A DNA stretch of 64,000 nucleotides from Croceibacterium xixiisoli (GCF_009827305.1 NZ_WTYJ01000001.1:1736001-1800000); one strand, 5' to 3'. Shown: positions 8,167-18,164, counted from the stretch's first letter. The notes: generated from the sequence alone by a model not told the origin. A program made the numbers and translations.

Positions 8167-8468
8167 TGTGGCGCCATAGCCGCCCGCGCGGCTTACGCCA
8201 AACGGGAAGCAGCTTTAGGGATGCGGCTGCCGCGCCGAATTGTGGTCCCGATCACTATCGAATTCCCGCCATCCGGTCTGTTCCCGGATCAACAAAGTCC
8301 GGCAAATAACGCATTTCGTTCGAAAATTCAGCCCATCGTGCCATACGCGCTGGCGGTTGACCTTGTGTTTCCACAGGCGGCAAACTGGCGTCAGGATCAT
8401 GACAGCGATTACCTCCGGGCCAGAACCGCCCTATGGCCGCGCCTGTAACACGATATGTAACGGAAATT
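8167..8468. other. Intergenic region between divergent rluB and GH3 genes
   Basis: 302 bases containing the divergent 5' regions of the pseudouridine synthase and glycosidase genes. A TTGACC hexamer occurs at 8357-8362 but without a convincing -10 box. I see no RNA gene, repeat or strong hairpin. Short frames on both strands here look random. Confidence 0.5.
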
Positions 8469-10649
8469 ATGACAATTCATTTCTCGCGATCGCCCGTTTC
8501 TCATCGCTGGCTGTGGCCCCTGCTCGCGACAGCCGCGATCGGGCTGTTGCCGCTGCAGGCCCAGGCTGCTCAGCCGCCGGTCGAATCGCGCGTCAAGCCA
8601 TTGATTGCAATCGATGATCTGCAGTTCCGCGATCTGAACGGCAATGGTCAGCTCGATCCTTATGAGGATTGGCGTCTGCCCGTCGAAAGCCGCGTCGACG
8701 ATCTGGTCCAGCGGATGAATCTGGCGGAAAAGGCCGGGCTGATGCTGATCGACACCGCCAATGCCGCCTGCAACGGCGCGGTGTCGGGCGAGGCGATCGA
8801 TTATCTCTACCGCCAGAACATGCGGTTTTTCGTGTTCCGCAACGCCGTGGCCGGCACACCCAATTGCATAGAGGGCGATGGCTTCCGCCGGTCCTCTACC
8901 CTGACGCCCACCCAGGCGGCCCGGTTCACCAATGCGGCCCAGACAATCGCCGAAAGCTCGCGCCTCGGCATCCCGGTGCTGTTTAAATCCAATCCGCGCA
9001 ATCACTTGGACGGCGCCACCCGTGTCGGCATCAGTGAGGCGGCGGGCTCCTTCAGCGCCTTCCCACGCGAACCTGGCCTTGCTGCAGCGGTCCTCGGCAG
9101 CGATGGCGATACCCGCCTGATCCATGATTTCGGGCAAGCCGTTGCCCGCGAATGGCACGCGATCGGCGTTCGCGGCATGTATGGCTATCAGGCCGATCTG
9201 GGTACCGAACCGCGCTGGAACCGCTACCCACAGCTGTTCAGCGAAGACGCCGGCCTGACCGCCGATATCATCACTGCGCTGGTCCAATCGATCCAGGGCG
9301 GGGCAGGTTATTCCCCGTCCGGTATCGAACTGACAATCAAGCATTTTCCTGGTGGCGGCCCGCAGGAACAGGGGCTCGATCCGCATTATTCCTTCGGCAA
9401 GAATCAGGTCTATCCGGCCGGCAAGTTCGGCTTCCACATCGAACCGTTCAAGGCGGCTATCGATGCCGGGGCGGGCGCCATCATGCCCTATTACGGCGTC
9501 CCGATTGACGTGACGTATCAGGGGGTTCGTTATGAACAGGTCGGCATGGCCTTCTCCAGCCAGATCGTCACCGATCTGCTGCGCGGCCAGTTGGGCTTTC
9601 GCGGTTATGTGAATTCCGACACCTCGATCATTGCAGACCGCGCCTGGGGCCTGGAAGCAAAAACCATCGCGGAACGTCTGGCGACCGCGATCAACAGCGG
9701 AAACGATATCCTCTCCGGTTTCAATCGCGCGCAGGACATCACCGACCTGGTCGCGTCAGGCGCGGTGACGGAAAGCCGGATCGGTGAATCCGCGCGCCGC
9801 CTGCTGAAGCCCTTGTTTCTTATGGGGCTTTTCGAAAAACCCTATGTCGATGAAAGCGCGGCAGACGCGGTTCTGGCCGATCCCGCGCACGAGCAACTCG
9901 CCGCCGATATTCAGCGCCGCTCGATCGTCCTGCTGCAGAACGAGGGCGCGCTGCTGCCGCTCAGCCCCACCCGTCGCGTGCTCTCCGTCAATGGCCCGGC
10001 CACCGCCTTGCGCGATCTGGGCTATCAGGTGGTCGAAGGCGGCCCCGACGCAGCGGCAGACGCAGATGTCGCGGTCATCCGCGTGCAGGTCGATACCTCC
10101 GGCACCAATGCCTATAAATCCGACGATCCGGCCATGGGCATGGACCCGACCCATCTGAACCCGCGCACCGGCAAGCCCTGGGGCGCAGAGGATCGCTGCG
10201 TAACCACCGGGCAGGGCCCCTGCACGGACGACACGCTGATGTTCGGCGGGGCGTTCCCGTGGGAAAGCGACAACATCTCCTTCACCACCATGGCGGCCTC
10301 GCAATCCTGGAAAATCACGCCCTCTCTCAATGAGATAAAATCCGTGATGAACCGCGTCGGGGCGGACAAGGTCGTGCTCGCGATCGAATTTCGCCAGCCC
10401 TATGTGCTCGATACGGAAAGCGGCCTGCCACAGGCGGGCGCGCTGCTGGCCACCTTCGGCGTCAGCGATGCGGCACTGGCCGATGTCCTCACCGGCAAGG
10501 TCGATGCTGTCGGCAAGATGCCCTTCGCTCTGGCGCGAACCATGGATGCCGTGATCGCCAACGATCCCGATGCCCCGGGTTATGCGGCCCAGGACACGCT
10601 GTTCCCCTACAATTGGGGCCTGTCGCTCGATCCAACCGCCAATCGCTAA
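8469..10649 (+). CDS. Secreted glycoside hydrolase family 3 protein
   Basis: 726 residues from ATG 8469; an upstream in-frame ATG adds 12 residues before a typical signal peptide (PLLATAAIGLLPLQAQA), so the later start is preferred. Right after the mature N-terminus is DLNGNGQLDPYEDW, an EF-hand-like calcium loop. The GH3 barrel shows LTIKHFPGGGPQ, the KHF(G/P) substrate motif, and GYVNSDTSII, placing Asp384 at the usual nucleophile position. The C-terminal GH3 domain begins around RRSIVLLQNEGALLPL. Family members cleave beta-glucosides or related sugars, or GlcNAc. It sits just before an AmpG-like permease, but the KHFPGG context and two-domain length favour a beta-glucosidase-type enzyme over NagZ. 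Confidence 0.88.
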   Translation: MTIHFSRSPVSHRWLWPLLATAAIGLLPLQAQAAQPPVESRVKPLIAIDDLQFRDLNGNGQLDPYEDWRLPVESRVDDLVQRMNLAEKAGLMLIDTANAACNGAVSGEAIDYLYRQNMRFFVFRNAVAGTPNCIEGDGFRRSSTLTPTQAARFTNAAQTIAESSRLGIPVLFKSNPRNHLDGATRVGISEAAGSFSAFPREPGLAAAVLGSDGDTRLIHDFGQAVAREWHAIGVRGMYGYQADLGTEPRWNRYPQLFSEDAGLTADIITALVQSIQGGAGYSPSGIELTIKHFPGGGPQEQGLDPHYSFGKNQVYPAGKFGFHIEPFKAAIDAGAGAIMPYYGVPIDVTYQGVRYEQVGMAFSSQIVTDLLRGQLGFRGYVNSDTSIIADRAWGLEAKTIAERLATAINSGNDILSGFNRAQDITDLVASGAVTESRIGESARRLLKPLFLMGLFEKPYVDESAADAVLADPAHEQLAADIQRRSIVLLQNEGALLPLSPTRRVLSVNGPATALRDLGYQVVEGGPDAAADADVAVIRVQVDTSGTNAYKSDDPAMGMDPTHLNPRTGKPWGAEDRCVTTGQGPCTDDTLMFGGAFPWESDNISFTTMAASQSWKITPSLNEIKSVMNRVGADKVVLAIEFRQPYVLDTESGLPQAGALLATFGVSDAALADVLTGKVDAVGKMPFALARTMDAVIANDPDAPGYAAQDTLFPYNWGLSLDPTANR

Positions 10650-10708
10650 AGTCTTTTGCAACGCGACCCGATCGCATTACGGTCGCGGCCAATCATTGAA
10701 GGACGGGA

Positions 10709-12418
10709 ATGGGCATGACCGAGGTTGCAGCCAAGAAGCCAGGCTGGCGCGTGCTGCTGCGCGCTTTGGGGCAGCGCAAGACAGGCTTCATGCTGCTGTT
10801 CGGCTTTGCCGCCGGCCTGCCCTACGCGCTGCTGCTCGGCACGCTTTACGCCTGGCTTTCCGAAGCGCAGGTCGATCTGGAAACCATGGGCGTCTTCTCG
10901 CTCATTGGCCTGGCCTATGCGTTCAAATTCCTCTGGTCGCCGCTGCTCGACCGGGTCGATCTGCCGCTGTTGCGCCGCCTCGGCAAACGCAAGCAGTGGA
11001 TCGTGACCGCGCAATTGCTGCTCGGCGCGATCCTGGTGCTGCTTTCGCTGCTCAATCCGGTCGACGCACTCGGCTGGTTTTCGCTGCTCGCGGGCATCGG
11101 CGCCTTTGCCAGCGCCACGCAGGATGTGGTGATCGACGCCTGGCGCGTGGATGTGGCGGACGAAAAGGCCACGATCGACATCCTCTCCACCGTTTATCAA
11201 ATGGGCTATCGCGCGGCGGCGCTGGTGGGCGGGGCACTGGCCCTGATCCTGGCGGCGCGGATCGGCTGGCCGCAAGTCTATGCGATCATGGGCGCAATCC
11301 TGCTGGTGATCGGCTTCCTTGGCCTGTTCGCCCCAGATGCAAAGCGCAGCGCAGAGGCGGATGCGGCCGATCAGGGTGAGGTCAGCGAACTGCGTCTGCC
11401 GGGCGCGATTGCGCCGAAGGTGCGGCGCAACTGCCTGATTGCCGTGGGTGTATTGTGGGCCTGGGCGCTGATCGTGGTCGGCGTCTTCATGGTCCGATCG
11501 CTGGGCGCAGATCCGGAAACCCGGCCCGATTCGGCGGCCTTCATCGCCACCTTTGGCCCGCTAATCGTGATCGCCACAGTGATCGTGCCCACCGCAATCG
11601 CGGCCTGGCTGGTCCGGGTGGAGCGGCAGGGGCGCTATCTGCTGAGCGAAGCGCAGCCAGCCCAGAGCGGGTTCGATCGGGCGATCGACCATGGCTATCG
11701 CGCGCTGATCCTGCCGCTGATCGATTTCGTCGGGCGGCTGGGCTGGGCGGTGGTGGTCGTGTTCGCCCTGGTGCTGACCTATCGCATCACGGATTCGATC
11801 TGGGGCACATTTGCCTATCCCTTCTATCTGGGGGAGCTGAAATATTCGAATGACGAGGTGGCGATCGCGTCGAAATTCTTCGGTGTCGGTGCGACCATTC
11901 TGGGTCTGGCACTCGGCGGAGCGATGCTGACCCTGCTCGGCCGGATGCTGACCTTGACACTGGGCGCGCTGCTCGCGGCGCTGACCAATCTGCTCTATGC
12001 GGATCTGGCGCTGGGCGGGTTGCGGATCGGCGCCGCCAGCGATCTGATCGGTTTTACCACGCTGGTCGAAGGGCTCGGCGGAGATCAGCGGCTGGCCAAT
12101 CTGATGCTGGTCATCGGCGGGGAGAACCTGGCCACCGGCATCGCCGGTGCGGCCTTCGTCGCCTACCTCTCCTCGATCGTCGCGCGGCGGTACAGCGCGG
12201 TGCAATATGCGCTGCTGTCATCGCTGACGATGCTGGTCGGCACGCTCGGGCGCGGGGCGCTGGGGCAGATGATCGAACAGCGCGGCTATTACGATGTCTT
12301 TGTGCTCACCACGCTGATGGGGTTGGTGGCGGTGGTGCTGTGCGGGGTCGAATGGTTCCGCATCCGCAATCAGGGCCGCAACGCCGGCCTGAACGAAGCA
12401 GCTCTGGCCGGGGCGTAA
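10709..12418 (+). CDS. ampG: AmpG-like MFS permease (muropeptide importer family)
   Basis: 569 residues, start ATG 10709 after GAAGGA at 6-7 nt. The N-terminus reads GFAAGLPYALLLGTLYAWL, then FKFLWSPLLDRV and ASATQDVVIDAWRVD, all hallmarks of AmpG, which imports GlcNAc-anhydroMurNAc peptides through the inner membrane. Around 14 hydrophobic segments, agreeing with the longer AmpG form. It is 60 bp downstream of the GH3 gene and may share its transcript. The window also carries Ldc-type and Mur-ligase genes expected for using imported muropeptides. Confidence 0.85.
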   Translation: MGMTEVAAKKPGWRVLLRALGQRKTGFMLLFGFAAGLPYALLLGTLYAWLSEAQVDLETMGVFSLIGLAYAFKFLWSPLLDRVDLPLLRRLGKRKQWIVTAQLLLGAILVLLSLLNPVDALGWFSLLAGIGAFASATQDVVIDAWRVDVADEKATIDILSTVYQMGYRAAALVGGALALILAARIGWPQVYAIMGAILLVIGFLGLFAPDAKRSAEADAADQGEVSELRLPGAIAPKVRRNCLIAVGVLWAWALIVVGVFMVRSLGADPETRPDSAAFIATFGPLIVIATVIVPTAIAAWLVRVERQGRYLLSEAQPAQSGFDRAIDHGYRALILPLIDFVGRLGWAVVVVFALVLTYRITDSIWGTFAYPFYLGELKYSNDEVAIASKFFGVGATILGLALGGAMLTLLGRMLTLTLGALLAALTNLLYADLALGGLRIGAASDLIGFTTLVEGLGGDQRLANLMLVIGGENLATGIAGAAFVAYLSSIVARRYSAVQYALLSSLTMLVGTLGRGALGQMIEQRGYYDVFVLTTLMGLVAVVLCGVEWFRIRNQGRNAGLNEAALAGA

Positions 12419-12428
12419 AGCCAATAGC

Positions 12429-12461
12429 GGCGACGGTCAGGCTTTGGTGCCGACCGTCGCC
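12429..12461. terminator. Hairpin between convergent ampG and folC
   Basis: A perfect 10-bp stem (GGCGACGGTC / GACCGTCGCC) with a 13-nt loop, followed on the plus strand by a T-rich stretch a few bases later. It lies between two converging genes and probably ends both transcripts. Confidence 0.7.
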
Positions 12462-12478
12462 GTGCTGTTTTCAGCAAA

Positions 12479-13780
12479 TCAATCCGGCACTTCGTTGTTG
12501 GCGGCCAGCACCTTGCCCGCCAGATAGAGCGATCCGGCGATCAGCACCGGGGCGCCATCATCGGGCAGGGCGCGCAGGGCGCTGGCGACATCGGGCGCCC
12601 ATTGGGCGCGGCCAGCATAGGCGTCCGCACCATGGCTGTCGCTGCCGTCGATCGGCACGGCCGTGACGCTGGCGGTCTTGTCCTGCAAAGGGGCCAGAAT
12701 CGCATCGGGATAGCGATTGGCCAGCATGCCGATGATGACATGCACCTTGTCGACGTTCGCAAAATGGCGCCCCAGGGCCAGGCCTGCATCGGCATTGTGC
12801 CCGCCGTCCAGCCAAACGTCGCGGCCCGGCGCATGGGCGGTCAACGGCCCATCTGCCAGCAATTGCATGCGGGCCGGCCAGCGCGCCGCTCGAATGCCTT
12901 CGGCCATCGCTTCGGGCGATACGGTCACGCTGTCCTGATGGCGCAGCATGGCGACGGCCAGCGCGGCATTGTCACCCTGATGGCGGCCGGGCAGCGCGGG
13001 CAACGGCAAGGCGAGTTCGCCCTGGTGGTCGCGATAGGCGATACCGCTGTCGCTGACATCGGCATGCCAAGCCTGGCCACGCATCTGCAGCGGAGCGCCG
13101 GCCAATGCGGCAATGCGGGCGATCTCCGCTTCCACATGAGAGGCGTAGTTCTGCGTCACCAGCGGCGATCCGGCGCGGGCGATCCCGGCCTTTTCAAAGG
13201 CGATCCGCACGATCGGTTCAGTCGGCACGCCTTCTTCGGGCACCAGCAGGAACGCCTCGTGATCGATGCCGAGCGTGGCAATGCCGCAGGCTGCCGGGCG
13301 ATCCATCACATTGGTGGCATCGAACCGGCCGCCCAGGCCAACCTCGATCACGCAGGCATCGGCCGGCACGCGGGCAAAGGCGAGCAGCGTGGCGACGGTC
13401 GTCACCTCGAAGAAACTCGGTCCCATGTCCTCACCAATGTCGAGCACTTCGCGCAGCAGATCGGCCAGCATGCTGTCGGAAATCAGCTGCCCGGCCACCC
13501 GAATGCGTTCGTTGTAGCGCACCAGATGCGGCTTGGTGGCCGTGTGTACGGTCAGCCCCTGGGCTTCCAGCATGGCCCGCAGATAGGCACAGGTCGATCC
13601 CTTGCCGTTGGTACCGGCCACATGGAACACCGGCGGCAGATGCAGTTGCGGATTGCCGACACGGGCCAGCAGATCGCGAATGACATCAAGCCCCAGCCGC
13701 CCTTGCGGCAGGGTCAGCGCTGCCAGACGGTCAAGCTGAGCCTGCACCGCCGGATCTTCGGAAGCCGCAAAATCCTTCAT
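12479..13780 (-). CDS. folC: Bifunctional folylpolyglutamate / dihydrofolate synthase
   Basis: 433 residues. ATG 13780 was chosen because the longer frame would run into accD; 13780 is 25 nt after the accD stop. The Mur-ligase-type P-loop HVAGTNGKGSTCAYL is present, preceded by GLDVIRDLLARVGNP, and the C-terminal domain has DGGHNADAGLALG. FolC adds glutamate to dihydropteroate/folates in the cytoplasm. It is the last gene of trpB-trpA-accD-folC, a standard alphaproteobacterial order. Confidence 0.95.
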   Translation of the reverse strand: MKDFAASEDPAVQAQLDRLAALTLPQGRLGLDVIRDLLARVGNPQLHLPPVFHVAGTNGKGSTCAYLRAMLEAQGLTVHTATKPHLVRYNERIRVAGQLISDSMLADLLREVLDIGEDMGPSFFEVTTVATLLAFARVPADACVIEVGLGGRFDATNVMDRPAACGIATLGIDHEAFLLVPEEGVPTEPIVRIAFEKAGIARAGSPLVTQNYASHVEAEIARIAALAGAPLQMRGQAWHADVSDSGIAYRDHQGELALPLPALPGRHQGDNAALAVAMLRHQDSVTVSPEAMAEGIRAARWPARMQLLADGPLTAHAPGRDVWLDGGHNADAGLALGRHFANVDKVHVIIGMLANRYPDAILAPLQDKTASVTAVPIDGSDSHGADAYAGRAQWAPDVASALRALPDDGAPVLIAGSLYLAGKVLAANNEVPD

Positions 13781-13805
13781 TCTCAGGTCTTTCAGGGGCG
13801 GGTGT

Positions 13806-14654
13806 TCAGGCCGCTTTGGCAGGGGAGAGGTAATCGAGCACGCCGGCAAGCGTCTGCCGCAGTTCCTTGCGGTGGACGACCATGTCGACCATGCCATGCT
13901 TGTGCAGATATTCGGATCGCTGGAACCCTTCGGGCAGCTGTTCGCGAATGGTTTCCTGGATCACCCGCTGGCCGGCAAAGCCGATCAGCGCATCGGGTTC
14001 GGCGATATGGATATCGCCGAGCATGGCATAGCTGGCGGTAACGCCGCCCGTGGTCGGGTCGGTCAGCACCACGATATAGGGCAGGCCGGCTTCGCGCAGG
14101 CGACGCGTCATCACTGTCGCCTTGGGCATCTGCATCAGGCTGAGGATGCCTTCCTGCATGCGCGCACCGCCGGCAGCGGTGCAGACGATGAAGCCGCAGC
14201 GTTCCTTAAGCGCGCGGGCCGCGCCGTTGCAGAAGGCCTGGCCCACGGCCATGCCCATGGAACCGCCCATGAACATGAAATCCTGCACGCCGACCACGGC
14301 GCGGCGGCCCTCAATCGTGCCGAAGCCGGACTGAAAGGCATCGCGATGCGGATTGCTGGCACGCGCCTGCTTCAGCCGATCTGTATAACGCTTCGAATCG
14401 CGGAACTTGAGCGGATCTTCCTGCACCACCGGTTCGGACAGCAGCTCGAACCCGGAATCGAGAATCTGCCCCAGCCGTGCGTCGGCGCCGATGCGGCCGT
14501 GATAGTCGCACCGCGGACAAACGGAGAGATTCTCCTCATATTCCTTGGCGAACAGCATTTCGTGGCAACGCGGGCATTTGACCCAGAGATTGTCGGGGGT
14601 TTCGCGCTTGGCCACGAAGGGCAGCGAATTGCGGACACGGGTAAGCCAGCTCAT
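13806..14654 (-). CDS. accD: Acetyl-CoA carboxylase carboxyltransferase subunit beta
   Basis: 282 residues. Four cysteines in [12 protein letters not shown] and [12 protein letters not shown] form the N-terminal zinc ribbon diagnostic of AccD, followed by the crotonase-like carboxyltransferase core ([41 protein letters not shown]). It makes malonyl-CoA with AccA for fatty-acid synthesis. The start overlaps the trpA stop by four bases (ATGA-type coupling). Confidence 0.97.
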   Translation of the reverse strand: MSWLTRVRNSLPFVAKRETPDNLWVKCPRCHEMLFAKEYEENLSVCPRCDYHGRIGADARLGQILDSGFELLSEPVVQEDPLKFRDSKRYTDRLKQARASNPHRDAFQSGFGTIEGRRAVVGVQDFMFMGGSMGMAVGQAFCNGAARALKERCGFIVCTAAGGARMQEGILSLMQMPKATVMTRRLREAGLPYIVVLTDPTTGGVTASYAMLGDIHIAEPDALIGFAGQRVIQETIREQLPEGFQRSEYLHKHGMVDMVVHRKELRQTLAGVLDYLSPAKAA

Positions 14655-15442
14655 GCGGCGACCTTTCGGGCATTGTGCACCGCGTCAGCAAGCGCGGTGG
14701 TGAGTTCGCGGATCAGGGCAGGGGCATCGGCCCCCTTGGTTCCGGCCAGTTCGACCAGCGCAGAACCGACGACCACCCCATCGGCCACGCGGGCGATGGC
14801 GGCCGCCTGTTCCGGCGTGCGCACGCCGAAACCAACCGCCACGGGCAGATCGGTCGCCCCCTTCAGCCGGGCGACGGCGTCCTCGATCGATCCCAGCGCC
14901 GCCTGCTGCATGCCGGTGATGCCGGCGACCGACACGTAATAAAGGAACCCGCGCGATCCTTCCAGGATGGTGCCGAGACGGGCGGCATCGCTGGTGGGGG
15001 TGGCCAGGCGGATCGGGGCAATCCCGGCATCGCGCAGGGCCGGGCCCAGCGCGGCATCTTCTTCGGGCGGAATATCGACGCAGATCACGCCGTCGATCCC
15101 GGCCTGTGCGCATGCATCGGCAAACCATTCGGGCCCACGAACCGTCATGGGATTGGCATAGCCCATCAACACCAGCGGAATATCGGCATGGCGGGCGCGG
15201 AAATCGGTGGCGATGCGCAGCACATCGGCCGTGCGCGTGCCGGCGCCCAGCGCCCGCAGATTGGCAGCCTGGATGGCGGGGCCATCGGCCATCGGATCGG
15301 TGAAGGGCATGCCCAGTTCGATGACATCGGCGCCACCGGCAACCAGCGCGTCCAGATTGGCGGCTGTGTCCCCGTCACCGGCGGTGATGAAGCAGACCAG
15401 GGCAGGGTGGCCCTTGGCGAAGGCAGCAGCAAGACGGCTCAC
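14651..15442 (-). CDS. trpA: Tryptophan synthase alpha chain
   Basis: 263 residues, GTG start overlapping the trpB stop (GTGA). The alpha-subunit barrel is recognised by [17 protein letters not shown] (catalytic Glu) and [15 protein letters not shown] (catalytic Asp), then [13 protein letters not shown]. It cleaves indole-3-glycerol phosphate to indole and glyceraldehyde-3-phosphate and channels indole to TrpB. Four-base overlaps on both sides indicate strict co-translation with trpB and accD. Confidence 0.97.
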   Translation of the reverse strand: MSRLAAAFAKGHPALVCFITAGDGDTAANLDALVAGGADVIELGMPFTDPMADGPAIQAANLRALGAGTRTADVLRIATDFRARHADIPLVLMGYANPMTVRGPEWFADACAQAGIDGVICVDIPPEEDAALGPALRDAGIAPIRLATPTSDAARLGTILEGSRGFLYYVSVAGITGMQQAALGSIEDAVARLKGATDLPVAVGFGVRTPEQAAAIARVADGVVVGSALVELAGTKGADAPALIRELTTALADAVHNARKVAA

Positions 15443-16683
15443 AGATCGAATCCCAGCGCATCGGCAACGGTGAAGATGTCCTTGTCCCCCCGGCCGGAGA
15501 CATTGACGACGAGGAGCTTGTCCTCATCCATGGAGGCGGTCAGATCGGGCAGCGCGGCCAGCGCGTGGGCGCTTTCCAATGCCGGAATGATGCCTTCCAG
15601 GCGGCAGCACAGCTGGAATGCCGTCAGCGCTTCCTGATCGGTGATCGGCACGTAATTGACCCGGCCGCTTTCATGCAACCAGCTGTGTTCCGGTCCGATG
15701 CCGGGGTAATCCAGGCCGGCGCTGATCGAATGGGCTTCGGTGATCTGGCCGTCTTCATCCTGTAGCAGATAGGTCTTGTTGCCATGCAGGATGCCCGGCG
15801 CTCCGCCACGCAGGCTGGCGGCATGCTGGCCGCTGTCAATGCCATGGCCGGCCGCTTCGATGCCGGTCATGGCGACGTCCGGATCATCCAGGAAGGGGTG
15901 GAACAGACCAATGGCATTGGACCCGCCGCCCACGGCGGCCACCAACATATCGGGCAGGCGCCCCTCTGCCTTGAGCATCTGCGCGCGGGTTTCGGTGCCG
16001 ATCACGCTCTGGAAATCGCGCACCAGTTCCGGATAGGGGTGTGGACCGGCGGCCGTGCCGATGATGTAGAACGTGTCATGCACATTGGCGACCCAGTCGC
16101 GCATGGCTTCGTTCATTGCATCCTTGAGCGTTTCCGCGCCGGAGGTGACAGGCTGTACCTCGGCACCGAGCAGGCGCATGCGGAACACATTGGGCTTCTG
16201 CCGCTCAACGTCTTTGGCTCCCATGAAGATCACGCAGGGCAGGCCGAACCGGGCGGCGACGGTGGCGGTGGCCACACCATGCTGCCCCGCACCGGTTTCC
16301 GCTATGATGCGGGTCTTGCCCATGCGGATCGCCAGCAGGATCTGGCCGATGCAATTGTTGATCTTGTGCGCGCCGGTGTGATTGAGCTCTTCGCGCTTGA
16401 AATAGATCTTCGGCCCCTTGCCGGCCGGCGCCAGTTCGCGGAAATGCGCGGTTAGCCGCTCTGCATAATAGAGCGGGCTGGGGCGGCCGACGAAATGTTC
16501 CAGCAGATCATCGAATTCGGTGGCAAATGCCGGGTCGGCCTTGGCCGCGCGGTATTCGCGTTCCAGATCGAGGATCAGCGGCATCAGGGTCTCGGCGACA
16601 TATCGCCCGCCGAACTGGCCGAAATGGCCCTGTTCATCGGGCAGGGTGCGGAGGCTGTTGGGGCGCTGTTGCGATGCGTTCAT
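15439..16683 (-). CDS. trpB: Tryptophan synthase beta chain
   Basis: 414 residues from ATG 16683 ([19 protein letters not shown]); the frame continues upstream but that part is unrelated to TrpB. PLP lysine lies in [12 protein letters not shown]; phosphate loop [23 protein letters not shown] also as expected. Converts indole and serine to tryptophan. It opens the trpB-trpA-accD-folC unit. In many relatives trpF lies directly upstream; here a plus-strand outer-membrane protein gene sits between them. Confidence 0.97.
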   Translation of the reverse strand: MNASQQRPNSLRTLPDEQGHFGQFGGRYVAETLMPLILDLEREYRAAKADPAFATEFDDLLEHFVGRPSPLYYAERLTAHFRELAPAGKGPKIYFKREELNHTGAHKINNCIGQILLAIRMGKTRIIAETGAGQHGVATATVAARFGLPCVIFMGAKDVERQKPNVFRMRLLGAEVQPVTSGAETLKDAMNEAMRDWVANVHDTFYIIGTAAGPHPYPELVRDFQSVIGTETRAQMLKAEGRLPDMLVAAVGGGSNAIGLFHPFLDDPDVAMTGIEAAGHGIDSGQHAASLRGGAPGILHGNKTYLLQDEDGQITEAHSISAGLDYPGIGPEHSWLHESGRVNYVPITDQEALTAFQLCCRLEGIIPALESAHALAALPDLTASMDEDKLLVVNVSGRGDKDIFTVADALGFDL

Positions 16684-16941
16684 AATGGCTGTGCGATTGG
16701 CAGAGCGCGCGACGCAAGTCCACCATTTCACGCAATTGTGACCGCGCAGCTCTCTTGCCATGCTTTGCTGCACAGCTGCCACACCCGCTTTCTAAATCGC
16801 TGATTTGTTGTGTTGCATAGAGGCAACTATGGTGTGCCAATGTGCAACATCCTGCTTGCCTGGCTCTTGTCGGCAAAAATCTGGAACGCTAACTCTCGCT
16901 CGTTCCCAGAAGAAGGAACATTTGTTCTCAAGGAGTTACTT

Positions 16942-17409
16942 ATGCGTAAGGTTCTTTTCCCGGTTCTGGCCTCGCTGGCAGCCCTCAGCGCCGCGACCCC
17001 TGCACTGGCAAACGAAGCCCGCGTTGAAGCCCGTGGCGGTATCATTTGGGGCTACGATGAATCCGAAGCGACCGCTGGCGTTGCTGCAGGCTATGATTTC
17101 GATCTCGGCAATGTCGCTTTTGCCGGCGTCGAAGTGTCGGGCGACAAAATCCTGACCGAAGGCACCAAGGTGAGCTTCGGCGTGAGCGGTCGCGTTGGCG
17201 GCAAGATCGGCGAAGACGGCAAGCTCTATGTCGCTGGCGGCTGGCAGAGCGAACCGGTCAGCCACACCACCGACCTGTGGTCGATCGGTGCCGGCTATCA
17301 GCACAACATCGGCCAGAAGCTGTACGGCAAGGTCGAATATCGCCACTACTTCGGCGACTACGACATCGATGCCGATTCCGTGATGGTCGGCCTGGGCGCG
17401 CGCTTCTGA
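16942..17409 (+). CDS. Small outer-membrane beta-barrel protein (porin-like family)
   Basis: 155 residues from ATG 16942 after AAGGAG at 7 nt. A clear signal peptide ends in AATPALA. The mature part alternates polar and hydrophobic residues in strands with Gly/Tyr turns (GVAAGYDFDLGNVAFAGVEV; GKVEYRHYFGDYD) and ends in aromatic-terminated ...VGLGARF, the C-terminal phenylalanine signature recognised by BAM. This size fits an 8-strand barrel. Ligand unknown. It has its own terminator and stands alone on the plus strand between trpF and trpB. Confidence 0.85.
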   Translation: MRKVLFPVLASLAALSAATPALANEARVEARGGIIWGYDESEATAGVAAGYDFDLGNVAFAGVEVSGDKILTEGTKVSFGVSGRVGGKIGEDGKLYVAGGWQSEPVSHTTDLWSIGAGYQHNIGQKLYGKVEYRHYFGDYDIDADSVMVGLGARF

Positions 17410-17435
17410 TAGCGGCTACCAGATTGCAGGGAATG

Positions 17436-17465
17436 GGGCGGTCCGGGAACGGGCCGCCCTTTTTC
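17436..17465 (+). terminator. Rho-independent terminator of the OMP gene
   Basis: A 9-bp G/C-rich stem (GGGCGGTCC / GGGCCGCCC, one G-U) with a six-base loop, followed directly by TTTTT. It lies 26 nt after the OMP stop and in front of the convergent trpF 3' end. Confidence 0.88.
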
Positions 17466-17492
17466 TTCGCGTCTACGGCCAATCTTTGGCTG

Positions 17493-18134
17493 TCAGGCCG
17501 CGTGAACGGCGCGGCAGAAGGCGCGAATCTTGTCCGGATCCTTTTCCCCCGGCGCGCTTTCCACGCCGGACGATGTGTCGACCAGACGGGTGCCGGTCTG
17601 GCGGATCGCATCCGCGACATTGTCGGCCGACAATCCGCCGGCCAGCCCCCAAGGGCCAGCCACGCGTTGAGCGGACAGCAACGACCAATCGAAGCTGAGA
17701 CCCATCCCGCCGGGCAGTGCGCCCTTGGGTGTCTTGGCATCGAACAGCAGCAGATCCGCCAGCCCGCGATAGTCCGCGGCCTGTTCGACATCGGCAGCGG
17801 TTGCGATTGGCAGCGCTTTCCATACCGGCAGGCCGAAACGGGCCTTTACCTCTGCCAGCCGGGCAGGCGTTTCATGGCCATGCAGTTGGATTGCATCGAT
17901 TGCTGCTGCAGCCAGTGTTTCGGCGATGACGGCATCGCTGGCATCGACGAACAACGCGACCCGCTGGATGCGACCGGCCGCCTGGGCGGAAAGCCGGGCT
18001 GCGTCAGCCAGCGGCAAAAAGCGGGGCGATGGCGGGTAGAAATTGAACCCGCAGTAATCCGCCCGCGCTTCGATGCAGGCGGTCAGCGCGGCTTCCGTCT
18101 TGATCCCGCAGATCTTGGTTTCAGTCTTCTGCAT
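17493..18134 (-). CDS. trpF: Phosphoribosylanthranilate isomerase
   Basis: 213 residues from ATG 18134 (MQKTETKICGIKTEAAL). KICGIK carries the general-base cysteine; ADYCGFNFYPPSPRF, IDAIQLHGHE and GLAGGLSADNVADA are conserved barrel segments; the closing DTSSGVE holds the general-acid aspartate region. It isomerises PRA in tryptophan synthesis. Located 30 nt after pyrF, probably in one transcript lapA-like-pyrF-trpF. Confidence 0.96.
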   Translation of the reverse strand: MQKTETKICGIKTEAALTACIEARADYCGFNFYPPSPRFLPLADAARLSAQAAGRIQRVALFVDASDAVIAETLAAAAIDAIQLHGHETPARLAEVKARFGLPVWKALPIATAADVEQAADYRGLADLLLFDAKTPKGALPGGMGLSFDWSLLSAQRVAGPWGLAGGLSADNVADAIRQTGTRLVDTSSGVESAPGEKDPDKIRAFCRAVHAA

Positions 18135-18164
18135 GTCTGAGCTTCTGGTAGCTGCTGCCGGCAA

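Noticed and set aside
8215-8400. 61-codon minus-strand frame with CxxC-like cysteines
   Set aside because: Short, no ribosome-binding site, no continuity with neighbouring genes; judged chance.
8469-12418. GH3 gene plus AmpG as a NagZ-AmpG muropeptide unit
   Set aside because: The GH3 protein is exported, two-domain and 726 residues long with an EF-hand-like loop; NagZ is cytoplasmic, single-domain and ~340 residues. Functional linkage is therefore not claimed.
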